NCBI GenBank assembly: GCA_018380195.1 | Contig: JAGZUC010000001.1 | Coordinates: forward strand, 89,674-153,673 | Direction: 5' to 3' | Source: Collinsella sp. | Lineage (GTDB): Bacteria > Actinomycetota > Coriobacteriia > Coriobacteriales > Coriobacteriaceae | Length of the DNA stretch: 64,000 nt | Shown here: piece by piece, positions 10,578-19,242 of the stretch | Layout of the letters: the number at the start of each line of letters is the position of its first letter | Position numbering within the stretch: position 1 is the stretch's first letter | Notes under the pieces: model-generated | The model's database searches: none | What the model was told of the DNA's origin: nothing | The model's input: only the letters and a program-made list of their open reading frames with translations | Made by a program: the position numbers and the translations under genes

Positions 10578-11498
10578 ATGCGTATTGTGTTTATGGGTAC
10601 GCCTGATTTTGCTGTGCCTTCGCTGACTTCGCTTGTTGAGGCTGGAAACGAGATTGCGCTCGTAATTACTCGTCCCGATGCTGTTCGTGGGCGTGGTAAA
10701 AAGTTGGAGCCGTCTCCTGTTAAGGCCAAGGCGCTTGAGCTTGGTCTGCCTGTTGTTGAGGCAAATCGTATGACGCCGGATGTTATTGATCAGCTCAAGG
10801 CTGCGGATGCCGATATTTTCTGTGTGGCTGCTTATGGCTGCATTTTGCCCGATGAGGTGTTGCATATGGCGCCGCTTGGTATTGTGAATGTTCATGCTTC
10901 GCTGCTGCCGCGTTGGCGTGGCGCTGCTCCCATTCAGCGTGCCATTCTTGCTGGTGACGATGTTGCCGGCGTTTCCATTATGCGTATTGGACATGGCGTG
11001 GATACGGGCGCTTATTGCGCGCAGGCCTCGACCTCGGTTGCCGGTAAGCATGCCGAGGCACTGACGATGGAGCTTGGCGAGCTGGGCGGTAAGCTGCTGG
11101 CCGATACGCTGCCATTGCTTGTTGACGACACAGCGGTGTGGACCGAGCAGGATGAGTCGCTCGTCACGCATGCTGCCAAGATTTCTAAGCAGGAGATGCG
11201 TCTGGATCCGCAGATGGGGGCGCTCGATTGCGTGCGCCACGTGCTGGCTTCGTCCGACACCGCACCTGCTCGCTGCGTGATTGCCGGCAAGTCCGTGCGT
11301 GTGCACGATGCCGCGCCCGCCGACGTGTCGCTTGCCACCGGCAGCGTTCTTGTTCAGTCTAAGCGTGTCTACCTTGGGCTTTCCGATGGTGCGGTCGAGC
11401 TGCTTGAGGTTAAGCCCGATGGCAAGCGTGCCATGGCCGCTTCGGCCTGGGCTGCCGGCCTGCAGGGTGCCGATCTGACGTGGGGTGTTTTGTCATGA
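10578..11498 (+). CDS. fmt: Methionyl-tRNA formyltransferase
   Basis: Formylates initiator Met-tRNA using 10-formyltetrahydrofolate. The 306-aa protein starts MRIVFMGTPDFAVPSL, has the Arg-rich loop DAVRGRGKKL and the catalytic signature VNVHASLLPRWRGAAPIQ, and carries the usual C-terminal beta-barrel domain. The ATG has GAGGGGAGA upstream. Third codon positions in the first part are T-rich, unlike gltX, while the later part is GC-rich. The stop overlaps the start of rsmB (ATGA), so the two are translationally coupled. Confidence 0.96.
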   Translation: MRIVFMGTPDFAVPSLTSLVEAGNEIALVITRPDAVRGRGKKLEPSPVKAKALELGLPVVEANRMTPDVIDQLKAADADIFCVAAYGCILPDEVLHMAPLGIVNVHASLLPRWRGAAPIQRAILAGDDVAGVSIMRIGHGVDTGAYCAQASTSVAGKHAEALTMELGELGGKLLADTLPLLVDDTAVWTEQDESLVTHAAKISKQEMRLDPQMGALDCVRHVLASSDTAPARCVIAGKSVRVHDAAPADVSLATGSVLVQSKRVYLGLSDGAVELLEVKPDGKRAMAASAWAAGLQGADLTWGVLS

Positions 11499-12895
11499 GC
11501 AAGCTTTCTCCCGCGCGCAAGCTTGCGCTCGATGTGTTGATGGAGGCCGACCGTCGCGGCATGTATGCGCGCGACGTGTTGTCTTCCCGTGCTTCCGCCA
11601 AGGCCATTGACCAGCGTGATTCCGCGTTTGCCGCTCGCTTGGCGCTCGGTGTTGCCGCGACGCAGGGCATTTTGGACGAGCTGCTCGATCAGTTCCTCGA
11701 TAAGCCCAAAAAGGTCGCGCCGCGTGTTCGCATGGCGCTTCGCATCTCGGCCTTCGAGATGCTCTACCTGCATACCCCTGGCCGAGTTGCCGTGAGCCAG
11801 GGCGTTGAGCTGGTTCGTAGCGGCGCTAAGTCGGCTGCCGGTCTTGCGAACGCTGTACTGCATAAGGTCGCGGACAACGTCGAGGACTTTGCCGCCGCCG
11901 CGGGTGCTGATGAGTCCGAGCGCCGTTTGGTTCGCCTGTCTCGCCTGATGGGTATGCCGCGTTGGCTGTGCGCACGCATTATGGCGTCGTTCGATGCGCC
12001 CGAGGGCGCGCTCAACTTTGCCGGTAATCTGGCGCCCGCGCCGCTCGCCTTGCACGAGAATGCCTTTGCTACCCAACCTGATCCGTACCTATCGCAGCTT
12101 GTTGCGCCTGTGTTCCCGGGTTGCCACGCGCCGGTCGATGCGCAGACCACGGTTGCGTCGGGTGTGTTTGAGCGCGCGGCGGCCGTGGCCTCGGACCTTA
12201 ACGCCCAGCTCATCGCTACCGCGGCGACCCGTCCCGGGCGTTGCCTGGAGATTGGTGCCGGTCGCGGCACCAAGACCTATGTGATGATGTGCCAGGCCAA
12301 GCGTGCCGGCTATGAGCGTCAGCATACTGCACTCGATTTGCACGACCGCAAGTGCGATCTGAATCTCGCGCGCCTTCTCAAGGCCGGTATTCAGGGCGTT
12401 CGTACGGTTTCGGGTGATGCCTGCGAGCTTGATGAGGTGCTCACATCGTTTGATGCCATGCTTGGCGAGCCGGTTAAGTTCGACACGGTCTTTATCGATG
12501 CGCCGTGCTCGGGCACCGGTACCATGCGCCGTCATCCCGAGATCCCGTGGCGCCTGACCGAAAAGGATGTGACGGCTGAGCTGCCCAAGCTGCAGCTGAC
12601 GATGCTCAAGGAAGCCGCTGCGCGCGTGGCTGCCGGCGGCGAGCTCATCTATGCGACGTGCTCGGTTTTCGACGAGGAGAACACGCAGGTGGTGGACGCT
12701 TTCCTGAACTCTCCCGAGGGCACCGGTTTTAGCCTGGAGCCGCTCTCCGAGGCGCAGATCCTGCAACTCCCCGAGTTCGATCAGGCCAAGAAGCTCGTTT
12801 CCGTACGACAAAACGACCGTGGCCTCTTCCAAAGCGTACCGGTAAACGCCGACTCTTACGACGGCCACTTCTGCGCACGCCTGGTCCGCCAGTAA
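11495..12895 (+). CDS. rsmB: 16S rRNA m5C methyltransferase, RsmB/Sun family
   Basis: Methylates a cytosine of 16S rRNA (C967 in E. coli) with S-adenosylmethionine. The N-terminal ~140 residues are a NusB-like RNA-binding domain. The C-terminal Rossmann methyltransferase has the SAM motif LEIGAGRGTKT, the active-site DAPCSGTGTMRRHPE with one essential Cys, and the second Cys in IYATCSVFDEEN. About 466 aa. The ATG overlaps the fmt stop by four bases. A frame extending 15 bases upstream has no ribosome binding site. It ends in front of a 19-bp inverted repeat and converges on the zinc-ribbon gene. Confidence 0.95.
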   Translation: MSKLSPARKLALDVLMEADRRGMYARDVLSSRASAKAIDQRDSAFAARLALGVAATQGILDELLDQFLDKPKKVAPRVRMALRISAFEMLYLHTPGRVAVSQGVELVRSGAKSAAGLANAVLHKVADNVEDFAAAAGADESERRLVRLSRLMGMPRWLCARIMASFDAPEGALNFAGNLAPAPLALHENAFATQPDPYLSQLVAPVFPGCHAPVDAQTTVASGVFERAAAVASDLNAQLIATAATRPGRCLEIGAGRGTKTYVMMCQAKRAGYERQHTALDLHDRKCDLNLARLLKAGIQGVRTVSGDACELDEVLTSFDAMLGEPVKFDTVFIDAPCSGTGTMRRHPEIPWRLTEKDVTAELPKLQLTMLKEAAARVAAGGELIYATCSVFDEENTQVVDAFLNSPEGTGFSLEPLSEAQILQLPEFDQAKKLVSVRQNDRGLFQSVPVNADSYDGHFCARLVRQ

Positions 12896-12901
12896 CAATT
12901 A

Positions 12902-12968
12902 AGTTGCGGTGAAATAAGGATTGAATAGCGGCTTCCACCCACCAAACAGTCCTTATTTCACCGCAACT
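12902..12968. repeat. Inverted repeat (19-bp perfect arms) after rsmB
   Basis: Arms 12902-12920 and 12950-12968 (core GTTGCGGTGAAATAAGGA) around a 29-base spacer, a few bases after the rsmB stop in a convergent intergenic space. A smaller stem TGGGTAGCT/AGCTACCCA follows at 12981-13003. Confidence 0.8.
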
Positions 12969-13013
12969 CACAAGGAAACCTGGGTAGCTTGATTAGCTAC
13001 CCATAGAGCAAAG

Positions 13014-13051
13014 AAACAGCCCCGCGATCGGCGTTGATCGCGGGGCTGTTT
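13014..13051. terminator. Bidirectional terminator between rsmB and the zinc-ribbon gene
   Basis: A 16-bp perfect stem (13014-13029 and 13036-13051, loop of 6) with AAA at one end and TTT at the other. It can stop both converging transcripts and lies 6 bases from the stop of the minus-strand gene. Confidence 0.85.
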
Positions 13052-13056
13052 GGTTT

Positions 13057-13293
13057 CTAGTGGCTGTGCGGGCAGTTGGCGCAGCAGCCGCTAGTGGCGT
13101 TGGTGCTGGAACCACCGCTGCGCTGGTCGGTGTTGTAGAAGCCGCTGCCCTCAAACTTGATGCCGCTGGCCGAGAACGTCTTGGCCGCCGGGGCACCGCA
13201 GCTCGGGCACACGACCTCGGGGGTCTCGGACATGGGATGCTCAACCTCAAACACATTGCCGCAGCTCGAGCATTTGTAATCGTAGCGCGCCAT
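13057..13293 (-). CDS. FmdB-type zinc ribbon protein
   Basis: A 78-aa protein beginning MARYDYKCSSCGNVFEVEH with a second CPSC pair at ~30, so four cysteines make one zinc ribbon of the FmdB/CxxC family. The family is widespread; its members are often called putative regulatory proteins, but no biochemical role is firmly known. The tail is Ser/Gly-rich and ends in a second Cys/His cluster, GCCANCPHSH. The ATG has AAAAGGAAG upstream. It stands alone between converging rsmB and its own terminator. Confidence 0.85.
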   Translation of the reverse strand: MARYDYKCSSCGNVFEVEHPMSETPEVVCPSCGAPAAKTFSASGIKFEGSGFYNTDQRSGGSSTNATSGCCANCPHSH

Positions 13294-13381
13294 AATACTT
13301 CCTTTTCAGCACAAAGCGGGCAGATTACTCTGCCCGCAAAAATTCAAACGTCTGTAACTGTACCCTATATCGGGCGTTTTA

Positions 13382-16300
13382 TCACGCTTCGCCCCAGAAT
13401 CTATGCGTGTTGCGCAGGAGCTGTGCGGTTTTGCCCTCAGCGGCCGCAACGTCGGCCTCGTCAGCCTGCCAGGTCCAGTTGCCCGTGGCCACGCCCGGTA
13501 CGTTCATGCGCGCGTCGTCGCCCAGCCCCAGGACATCCTGCAGCGGCATCATCACCAGGGGAGCGTCGCTTGCCAGCGCATCGCTCATCAGCTTGGCCGC
13601 CACCTCAACACCGCTCGGTTCATCGCCGCCCGCAAAAGAACGCGTACACCAGCCGGCGAGCGTCGACGTGTCGTGCGTCGAGGTGTACAGAATCTTGCCG
13701 GGCGTGGGATGCACACCGCAACGAACGTCGTAGTCGCTAAACTCCAGCACGTCCATGCCGGGGAAACCGCAGGTCGATGCCATGGCGCGAACACCGGGCG
13801 TCAGATAGCCCAAGTCCTCAGCGATAAAGTTGAGCGGACCCAGCTCGTCATAAGCGGTCTGGAACAGGTCCTTGCCCGGTCCCGCCAACCAGCGACCTTC
13901 GGCGCAAGCCTTGCCTGCGGGGATACTGAAGTAGCTGTGGAATCCCAGGAAGTGATCCAGGCGCACGCGGTCGTAGAGCGAAAACGCACGACGCAGGCGA
14001 TCCATCCACCAGCTATAGCCGTTCTGCTTCATGTGGTCCCAGCGGAACGTCGGGTTGCCCCACACCTGGCCCTCGGGCGCAAAGTTGTCGGGCGGCGCGC
14101 CGGAAATCTCGATTGCCTTGCCGGTATCGGACAGCCAGAAGTTCTCAGGTTCGCTCCACGCGTCTGCCGAATCGTCCGACACGTACATAGGAATATCGCC
14201 GATAACCTCGATGCCCTTCTTGTGCGCATAGTTCATGAGCTCGCACCAAGCCAAGTCAAAGCGGTACTGCATGTACGCCTGAAGCTCGGCCTCGTTGTGG
14301 AAGCGCTTGTCGTCGATCAGATGCTCGTTGTAGCGCGCGACATCTGCCGGCCAATCGTGGCGCGACTCGCCCTCAAAGTACTTCTTAACGGCCATGTAGA
14401 CGCAGTATTTCTCGAGCCAATCGGCATTGCGATGCTTAAACGCTGTGTATAGCGGATCGGCATCCTCGCCTCCGCGGGCCTTCCAGGTCTCAAAGTCGGC
14501 GGCCAGCTCCTCGTGGCTTTCGGGCAGCAGGTCGATATTGCCTGCAAAGGCCGAAGGACCGGCGTAAGGGGAGCGGAAGAAGTCCGTGGGGTTGACGGGC
14601 AGGACCTGCCAGTAGCGCATGCCCATGGCGGCCAGATGGTCAATAAAGCGACGCGTGGGCGCGCCGATCGTGCCGGGCTTTCCGTCGTCGGTCGGCACCG
14701 AGGTGATGTGACAAACGACACCCGCGCCGTGATCGAGCGGCTCTTGCAGACGCTGCTCGGCGTGGTGATAGATGATCGACGATCCCAGCGGATACAGATC
14801 GAGCGTGACGGTGCCATTGTGAATCTCGCACTCGTGACCGCTAATCACATCGCTCGCACATTCGTCGAGCGCCGGAATCGTCACGCGGTGTGAATTTCGC
14901 AGGCTGCGGTTGATGATAACCGTCGCGGCCTCACCGTCTTTACCGGTGCGCGTATAGGCGAGTACCTCGTCGTTGAGCGCGAAGGCCTTGATTTCACCGT
15001 CGATCATAAACGGTAGCGCGCGGCGCACGGCAGAAGCGTTTTTAAGGATGGCGAGTGTATCGAAGTCGTGCAGGTCATCCTTCAAAGGCAGCGTGCGGCG
15101 ATTGCCCGGATCGGTCAGGCCCTCAAGGCCGTACTCGTCGCCATAGTAAATCGAAGGCACGCCGGGGAACGTCATCTGCATGAGCGTCGCCAGCCAAAAG
15201 CGGCTCTTGGCCAGGCCCATGGAGTTCTCGTCCAGGCGCCATTTGCTGCGCTCACTCTCGGGCAGCTGCGACTCGTCGGGGCCACCGCCGAGCACCGAGA
15301 TAATGCGCGGGCGGTCGTGGCTCGACAGCAGATTGAGCGCGCAGGATAATGCCTCGCGCGGATAGTTCTCGCGTAAGGTCTCGATATCCTCGGCAGCTTG
15401 GTAGGCGTTTTTGTAGCCCATCAAAAAGCCGATGACCATGTCGCGGAAGGGGTAATCCATGGCCGAGTCGAGCTCGGAGCCTTGTAGATAGCGACGTAGA
15501 TGACCGTAGCTGATCTTGTTGGAGGCATCTTCCCAGACCTCGCCGAGCAGCAGCGCGTCGGGCTTCTCGGCGAGCACGGCCTTTTTGATTTCGGTCAGGA
15601 AGTCATCGGAAAGCTCGTCGGCCACATCCAGGCGCCAGCCGTGAGCGCCGGCGCGCAGCCATTTTCGAATGACGCCGTCCTTGCCCAGGAGCCGCTCGCG
15701 CACCAGATCGGAGCTCTCATTGATGGCGGGCATATTGCCCACGCCCCACCAGCAGTCGTACGAGCCGTCCTCGTGGAAATAAAACGCATCGCGCCACGGC
15801 GAATCCTCGCTCTGCCACGCGCCCACGCCGGGGTAGTTGCCGTAGCGGTTGAAGTAGATCGAATCGTCGCCCGTGTGGTTGAACACACCGTCCAGAATGA
15901 TGGAAATGCCGAGCTTCTCGGCCGCCTCGCACAGCTCGGTAAAGTCCTGCTCGGTGCCCAGAATCGGATCGATCTTGGTGTAATCGGCGGTGTCGTAGCG
16001 GTGGTTGCTCGCGGCTTCAAAAATGGGGTTGAGGTAGATGGCTGTAAAGCCCAGCTCGGCGATGCGAGGCAGGTCTTCCTGGATGCCCTTGAGCGAGCCG
16101 CCGTAGAAGTCCCAAGTCTTGATGGAGCCGTCCTCGGCGCGCTCGTACACAGGCGGCTCGTTCCAGTCCTCGACCATGCGGCGCTGAATGCCCTTACGCG
16201 GCTTTTCGACCTCGGCCAGCGTGCGCTCGTGCCAGTGCTCGTCGCGGGCATAACGATCGGGGAAGATCTGGTAGACCATACCGCGCTCGTACCAGGTGGG

Positions 16301-16678
16301 ACGGTTCTCGCGGTGTTTGTAGACGGTGACCTGGAATGACGGCACCTCAGCGTAGTCGTAGGTTACGCCTTCGCCGCCGGTGCGTCCCTGCGGTGCGCCC
16401 AAGCGGACCTCGGGCTGGCCTTCTATATTGCAGATAAAGCTGTACCAGATAAGACAGGGCTCGGTGCACTCAAGCTCTACGGTAAATATGCCGTCGCCCT
16501 CGTGCGTCATGGGATATTGAGACTCACCGATCTCATCGACCCAGGTGCGCAGCGTAAGCGTTGCCTGCGCGGGATCGGCATCCTCCAGAATTACGGAGAG
16601 CGAAAGGGTAGTTCCAGTGGTCACAGCGCCAAACGGAGTGCGAAACTGCGGTAGACGGCTGTTGTGTATCAATCTCAT
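13382..16678 (-). CDS. Fused GH13 alpha-glucan hydrolase and GH77 4-alpha-glucanotransferase
   Basis: A 1098-aa two-enzyme protein predicted to trim and rearrange alpha-1,4-glucans. Residues ~1-130 form a beta-sandwich like the N-domain of neopullulanase-type enzymes. Residues ~135-640 are a GH13 barrel with nucleophile Asp in GWRLDVADE, acid Glu in LLGEVWED and the third Asp in LLSSHDRPR. From ~650 a complete GH77 (MalQ) domain follows, with the substrate loop RSPYAGPSAFAGN, nucleophile in DRVRLDHFLGFHSY, acid in FIAEDLGYLTPG and transition-state Asp in TSTHDTSTLAGW. All six catalytic acids are present, so both halves look active. No secretion signal is seen, so it should act in the cytoplasm on maltodextrin or glycogen. 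It lies next to the glg operon on the same strand and shares an upstream sequence element with it. No strong ribosome binding site precedes the ATG. Confidence 0.92.
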   Translation of the reverse strand: MRLIHNSRLPQFRTPFGAVTTGTTLSLSVILEDADPAQATLTLRTWVDEIGESQYPMTHEGDGIFTVELECTEPCLIWYSFICNIEGQPEVRLGAPQGRTGGEGVTYDYAEVPSFQVTVYKHRENRPTWYERGMVYQIFPDRYARDEHWHERTLAEVEKPRKGIQRRMVEDWNEPPVYERAEDGSIKTWDFYGGSLKGIQEDLPRIAELGFTAIYLNPIFEAASNHRYDTADYTKIDPILGTEQDFTELCEAAEKLGISIILDGVFNHTGDDSIYFNRYGNYPGVGAWQSEDSPWRDAFYFHEDGSYDCWWGVGNMPAINESSDLVRERLLGKDGVIRKWLRAGAHGWRLDVADELSDDFLTEIKKAVLAEKPDALLLGEVWEDASNKISYGHLRRYLQGSELDSAMDYPFRDMVIGFLMGYKNAYQAAEDIETLRENYPREALSCALNLLSSHDRPRIISVLGGGPDESQLPESERSKWRLDENSMGLAKSRFWLATLMQMTFPGVPSIYYGDEYGLEGLTDPGNRRTLPLKDDLHDFDTLAILKNASAVRRALPFMIDGEIKAFALNDEVLAYTRTGKDGEAATVIINRSLRNSHRVTIPALDECASDVISGHECEIHNGTVTLDLYPLGSSIIYHHAEQRLQEPLDHGAGVVCHITSVPTDDGKPGTIGAPTRRFIDHLAAMGMRYWQVLPVNPTDFFRSPYAGPSAFAGNIDLLPESHEELAADFETWKARGGEDADPLYTAFKHRNADWLEKYCVYMAVKKYFEGESRHDWPADVARYNEHLIDDKRFHNEAELQAYMQYRFDLAWCELMNYAHKKGIEVIGDIPMYVSDDSADAWSEPENFWLSDTGKAIEISGAPPDNFAPEGQVWGNPTFRWDHMKQNGYSWWMDRLRRAFSLYDRVRLDHFLGFHSYFSIPAGKACAEGRWLAGPGKDLFQTAYDELGPLNFIAEDLGYLTPGVRAMASTCGFPGMDVLEFSDYDVRCGVHPTPGKILYTSTHDTSTLAGWCTRSFAGGDEPSGVEVAAKLMSDALASDAPLVMMPLQDVLGLGDDARMNVPGVATGNWTWQADEADVAAAEGKTAQLLRNTHRFWGEA

Positions 16679-16775
16679 AATACGGTCCAGTTCAATAGAA
16701 TCACGGCCTGCGGGCCATGGGCTTTACGCACAGGATGTAAGTATATCTGTTGTACACAGGCTGTATAAACAACAT

Positions 16776-16822
16776 CCGTTTACCATCGGCGAACGGTTGT
16801 CCTAGAAAATCGTTTTACCAAC
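16776..16822. promoter_or_regulatory. Putative operator upstream of the GH13-GH77 gene
   Basis: GTTTTACCA at 16812-16820 and the near copy GTTTACCA at 16778-16785 repeat the element found four times in front of glgB. The first is part of AAAATCGTTTTACC, a half-palindrome with a central CG as in LacI-family operators. The binding protein is unknown. Confidence 0.4.
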
Positions 16823-16833
16823 TACCTACAGAG

Positions 16834-16860
16834 AAGGGGCGCCCGGTTGGAGCGCCCCTT
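16834..16860 (-). terminator. Hairpin after glgA
   Basis: AAGGGGCGC (16834-16842) pairs with GCGCCCCTT (16852-16860). On the minus strand it follows the glgA stop by about 37 bases and precedes a short TTCTCTG stretch, so it likely ends the glg operon. Confidence 0.65.
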
Positions 16861-16896
16861 ACATAGGGTTTGATTAGGTTTTGGATCGTCTGTGGG

Positions 16897-19152
16897 CTAG
16901 CGGCGCTTGCGAGTGGCCGTTGCCTTGCGGACGGAGGTCTTCTTGGTCGGAGCCTTTTTCTCTGCCGGAGCGGCGGGGGAGACCGGAGTCTCCTTGGTGG
17001 GTTCTGGCTTGGCCTCTGCCTTCGGGGCAGCCTTGACCTCAGCCTTGACCTCAGCGGCCTTCGGCGCCGGCTTGGCTTTTATCTCGGCCTTGGGCTCCTC
17101 TTTGGCGGCAGCAGACTTGGCCTCGACCTTAGTCTCCGCCTTGGGAGCAGCAGCCTTGGTCGTGGACTTCTTAGTCGTCTTCGTTGCGCGCTTGCGCGTG
17201 GTGGTCTTGGCGGCCGGCTTGGTCTCGACGGGCGTCTCCTCGACTTTGGCTGCCGGCTTTGCTGCTGCCTTCGTGGCCGTCGACTTCTTAGCCGTGGTCT
17301 TCTTGGCGGTCGTGGTCGTCTTCTTGGTAGCGGTCTTTGCCGGAGCCTTGGCTGTCGGTTTGGCCTCAGCGGCCTCTGCCTTTACCTCGGGAGCAGCCTC
17401 GGCTTCTACGGCCTTCTTGGCAGCGACGGTCGTACGCTTGCGCGTGGTCGTTGCCTTGGCAGCCGTTGTTTTAGTCGCGGCAGCCTTGGTCGTCGTAGTC
17501 TTCTTAGCGGTCGTCTTGCGGGTCGTGGTCTTCTTAGCTGCGGGCTTTGCAGCGGGTTTGACCTCGGCCTCTGCCTCAGGGGCAACCTCAGCCTTCACCT
17601 CAGGCTCGGCCTTTGCGGGCTCAGCCTCAACCGGCTTCTCCTCGGCCACAACCGCGGGCTCGTCGACAACAGCCGCCGGGCGCTCAATCTCCGGGTGCAT
17701 AAAGAAGTACAGGTCCAGATACTTATCGGCCGAGCGCGTCCAGCTAAAGTCCTGGCTCATGGCCTGCGTGACCAGCTGGTTCCAGGCATCGTGGTTGTCC
17801 CAGAACAGGCGTGCCGCACGGAACACGGCGTCGCCCATCTCGTCGCCGTTAAAGTTACTAAACGAGAAGCCCGTGCCCTCGCCGGTAAACTCGTTATACG
17901 GAATCACAGTGTCCTTCAGGCCGCCGGTCTCGCGCACGATGGGCAGGGTGCCGTAGCGCATGGCGATGATCTGCGACAGGCCGCAGGGCTCAAACTTCGA
18001 AGGCATCAGGAACATATCGGCGGCGGCGTACATGCGCTGCGACAGCGCCGGATCGAACTCGATGCGCGCGGCCATGGTGCCGGGGTACTTGTCCTGGAAG
18101 TAGCGCAGGCCGTCCTCGTAGTCGCGGTCGCCGGTGCCCAGCACCGCCACCTGCACGCCGCCGGCCAGAATGCGGTCGAGCGCGTACATGACCAGGTCCA
18201 TGCCCTTCTGACGCGTCAGGCGCGTGACCATCACCATCAGCGGACGGTCGTCGCGCACCTCGAGCCCCAGCTCTTCCTGCAGCTTGGCCTTGCAGACGGC
18301 CTTGCCGGAGCGGTCCTCAACCGTGTAGTTGGCGGCAATGCGCTTGTCGGTCGCCGGGTCAAAGCCCGCCACGTCAATGCCATTCAAAATGCCCTGCAGC
18401 GCGTAAGAGCGCTCGCGCAGCACGCCGTCCAGGCCCTCGCCAAACTCGGGCGTCTGGATCTCGCCGGCATAGGTGGGGCTCACCGTGGTGATGGCGTCGG
18501 CATAGCGCAGCGCGCCCAGCATGTAGTTGACGCTGCAGGCGTCGCAGCGTAGCTGCGAGGCGGCCGCCGGAATGTGCGCCACACCCAGGATGTCCTCCAA
18601 CACGGTGTCGCTAAACTGGCCCTGGAACGCCACGTTGTGGATCGAGAACACGGTCTTCACACGGTCGTACAGCGGTAGGCCCTGGTAGAACTCGCGCAGG
18701 AACACGGGTGCCAGCGCCGTCTGCCAGTCGTTGCAGTGCAGGATGTCGCACTCAAAGCCGGCCGGCAGGTGCTGCAGACTCTCGGTGATGGCCTTGGAGA
18801 AGAACGCAAAGCGCTCGCCGTCGTCAAAGAAGCCGTACGGATAGTCGCGCGCAAAGTAGCGCTCGTTGTCGATAAACATATAGGTGACGCCGTCGTGCTC
18901 GAGCTTCTCCAGCCCGCAGTACTCGTTGCGCCATCCCAGGCTCACATAAAAGTCGGCAAAGTGCTCCATCTGCGCCTTGTACTCGTCCTTGATGGTGGCG
19001 TACTTGGGCACCATCACGATGACTTCGGCGCCGGCGCGCACGAGCGCCGCAGGCAGCGAGCCCGCCACGTCGCCCAGGCCACCGGTCTTAACAAACGGTG
19101 CGCACTCGGCCGAGGCAAACACGATCTGCATCTTTTTGCTGGTTTCTGCCAT
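16897..19152 (-). CDS. glgA: Glycogen synthase with a long histone-H1-like C-terminal tail
   Basis: Extends alpha-1,4-glucan from ADP-glucose. Residues ~9-490 are a standard bacterial GT5 synthase: the ADP-glucose motif KTGGLGDVAGSLPAAL, the N-domain segment CDILHCNDWQTAL, and the C-domain site PSKFEPCGLSQIIAMRYG followed by ETGGLKDTV. Known synthases end near 480 aa; this protein runs to 751. The extra ~260 residues are almost only Lys, Ala, Thr, Pro, Val and Glu, with repeated AAKKTTTRKT-like blocks, first acidic/basic mixed and then strongly basic (ending KATATRKRR). This resembles histone H1 and AlgP/Hc1-type tails. The second ATG (19152) is chosen because GGGAG lies five bases upstream; the first ATG (19164) lacks a site. 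Last gene of glgB-P-C-D-A. Confidence 0.95.
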   Translation of the reverse strand: MAETSKKMQIVFASAECAPFVKTGGLGDVAGSLPAALVRAGAEVIVMVPKYATIKDEYKAQMEHFADFYVSLGWRNEYCGLEKLEHDGVTYMFIDNERYFARDYPYGFFDDGERFAFFSKAITESLQHLPAGFECDILHCNDWQTALAPVFLREFYQGLPLYDRVKTVFSIHNVAFQGQFSDTVLEDILGVAHIPAAASQLRCDACSVNYMLGALRYADAITTVSPTYAGEIQTPEFGEGLDGVLRERSYALQGILNGIDVAGFDPATDKRIAANYTVEDRSGKAVCKAKLQEELGLEVRDDRPLMVMVTRLTRQKGMDLVMYALDRILAGGVQVAVLGTGDRDYEDGLRYFQDKYPGTMAARIEFDPALSQRMYAAADMFLMPSKFEPCGLSQIIAMRYGTLPIVRETGGLKDTVIPYNEFTGEGTGFSFSNFNGDEMGDAVFRAARLFWDNHDAWNQLVTQAMSQDFSWTRSADKYLDLYFFMHPEIERPAAVVDEPAVVAEEKPVEAEPAKAEPEVKAEVAPEAEAEVKPAAKPAAKKTTTRKTTAKKTTTTKAAATKTTAAKATTTRKRTTVAAKKAVEAEAAPEVKAEAAEAKPTAKAPAKTATKKTTTTAKKTTAKKSTATKAAAKPAAKVEETPVETKPAAKTTTRKRATKTTKKSTTKAAAPKAETKVEAKSAAAKEEPKAEIKAKPAPKAAEVKAEVKAAPKAEAKPEPTKETPVSPAAPAEKKAPTKKTSVRKATATRKRR

Positions 19153-19175
19153 ATTGTCTCCCATGTTGCAATTCG

Positions 19176-19211
19176 AGAATAGCCGCCAGGCGCTAACCGG
19201 GCGGCTATTCT
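19176..19211 (-). terminator. Hairpin between glgD and glgA
   Basis: A 12-bp perfect stem AGAATAGCCGCC/GGCGGCTATTCT with a 12-base loop lies between the glgD stop and the glgA start. On the minus strand no long T run follows, so it may lower rather than stop glgA transcription, or stabilise the upstream mRNA. Confidence 0.55.
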
Positions 19212-19242
19212 GCAGTTTACGAGCGATGTTGCGGTGCCAACG

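Noticed and set aside
10375..10626. 83-codon frame with hydrophobic content between def and fmt
   Set aside because: It starts with TTG without a ribosome binding site and overlaps the fmt start. The hydrophobic look comes from a T-rich leader.
10287..11306. 339-codon minus-strand frame opposite fmt
   Set aside because: Shadow of fmt, Asn/Thr/Arg-rich without motifs, and it runs through the def/fmt palindrome.
16897..17700. Separate histone-like gene downstream of glgA
   Set aside because: The basic tail is in frame with the synthase and has no start codon with a ribosome binding site of its own, so it is part of GlgA.
16907..17956. 349-codon plus-strand frame opposite the glgA tail
   Set aside because: Shadow of a low-complexity Lys/Ala/Thr repeat; the Val/Ala/Phe-rich product is only the reverse reading of that repeat.
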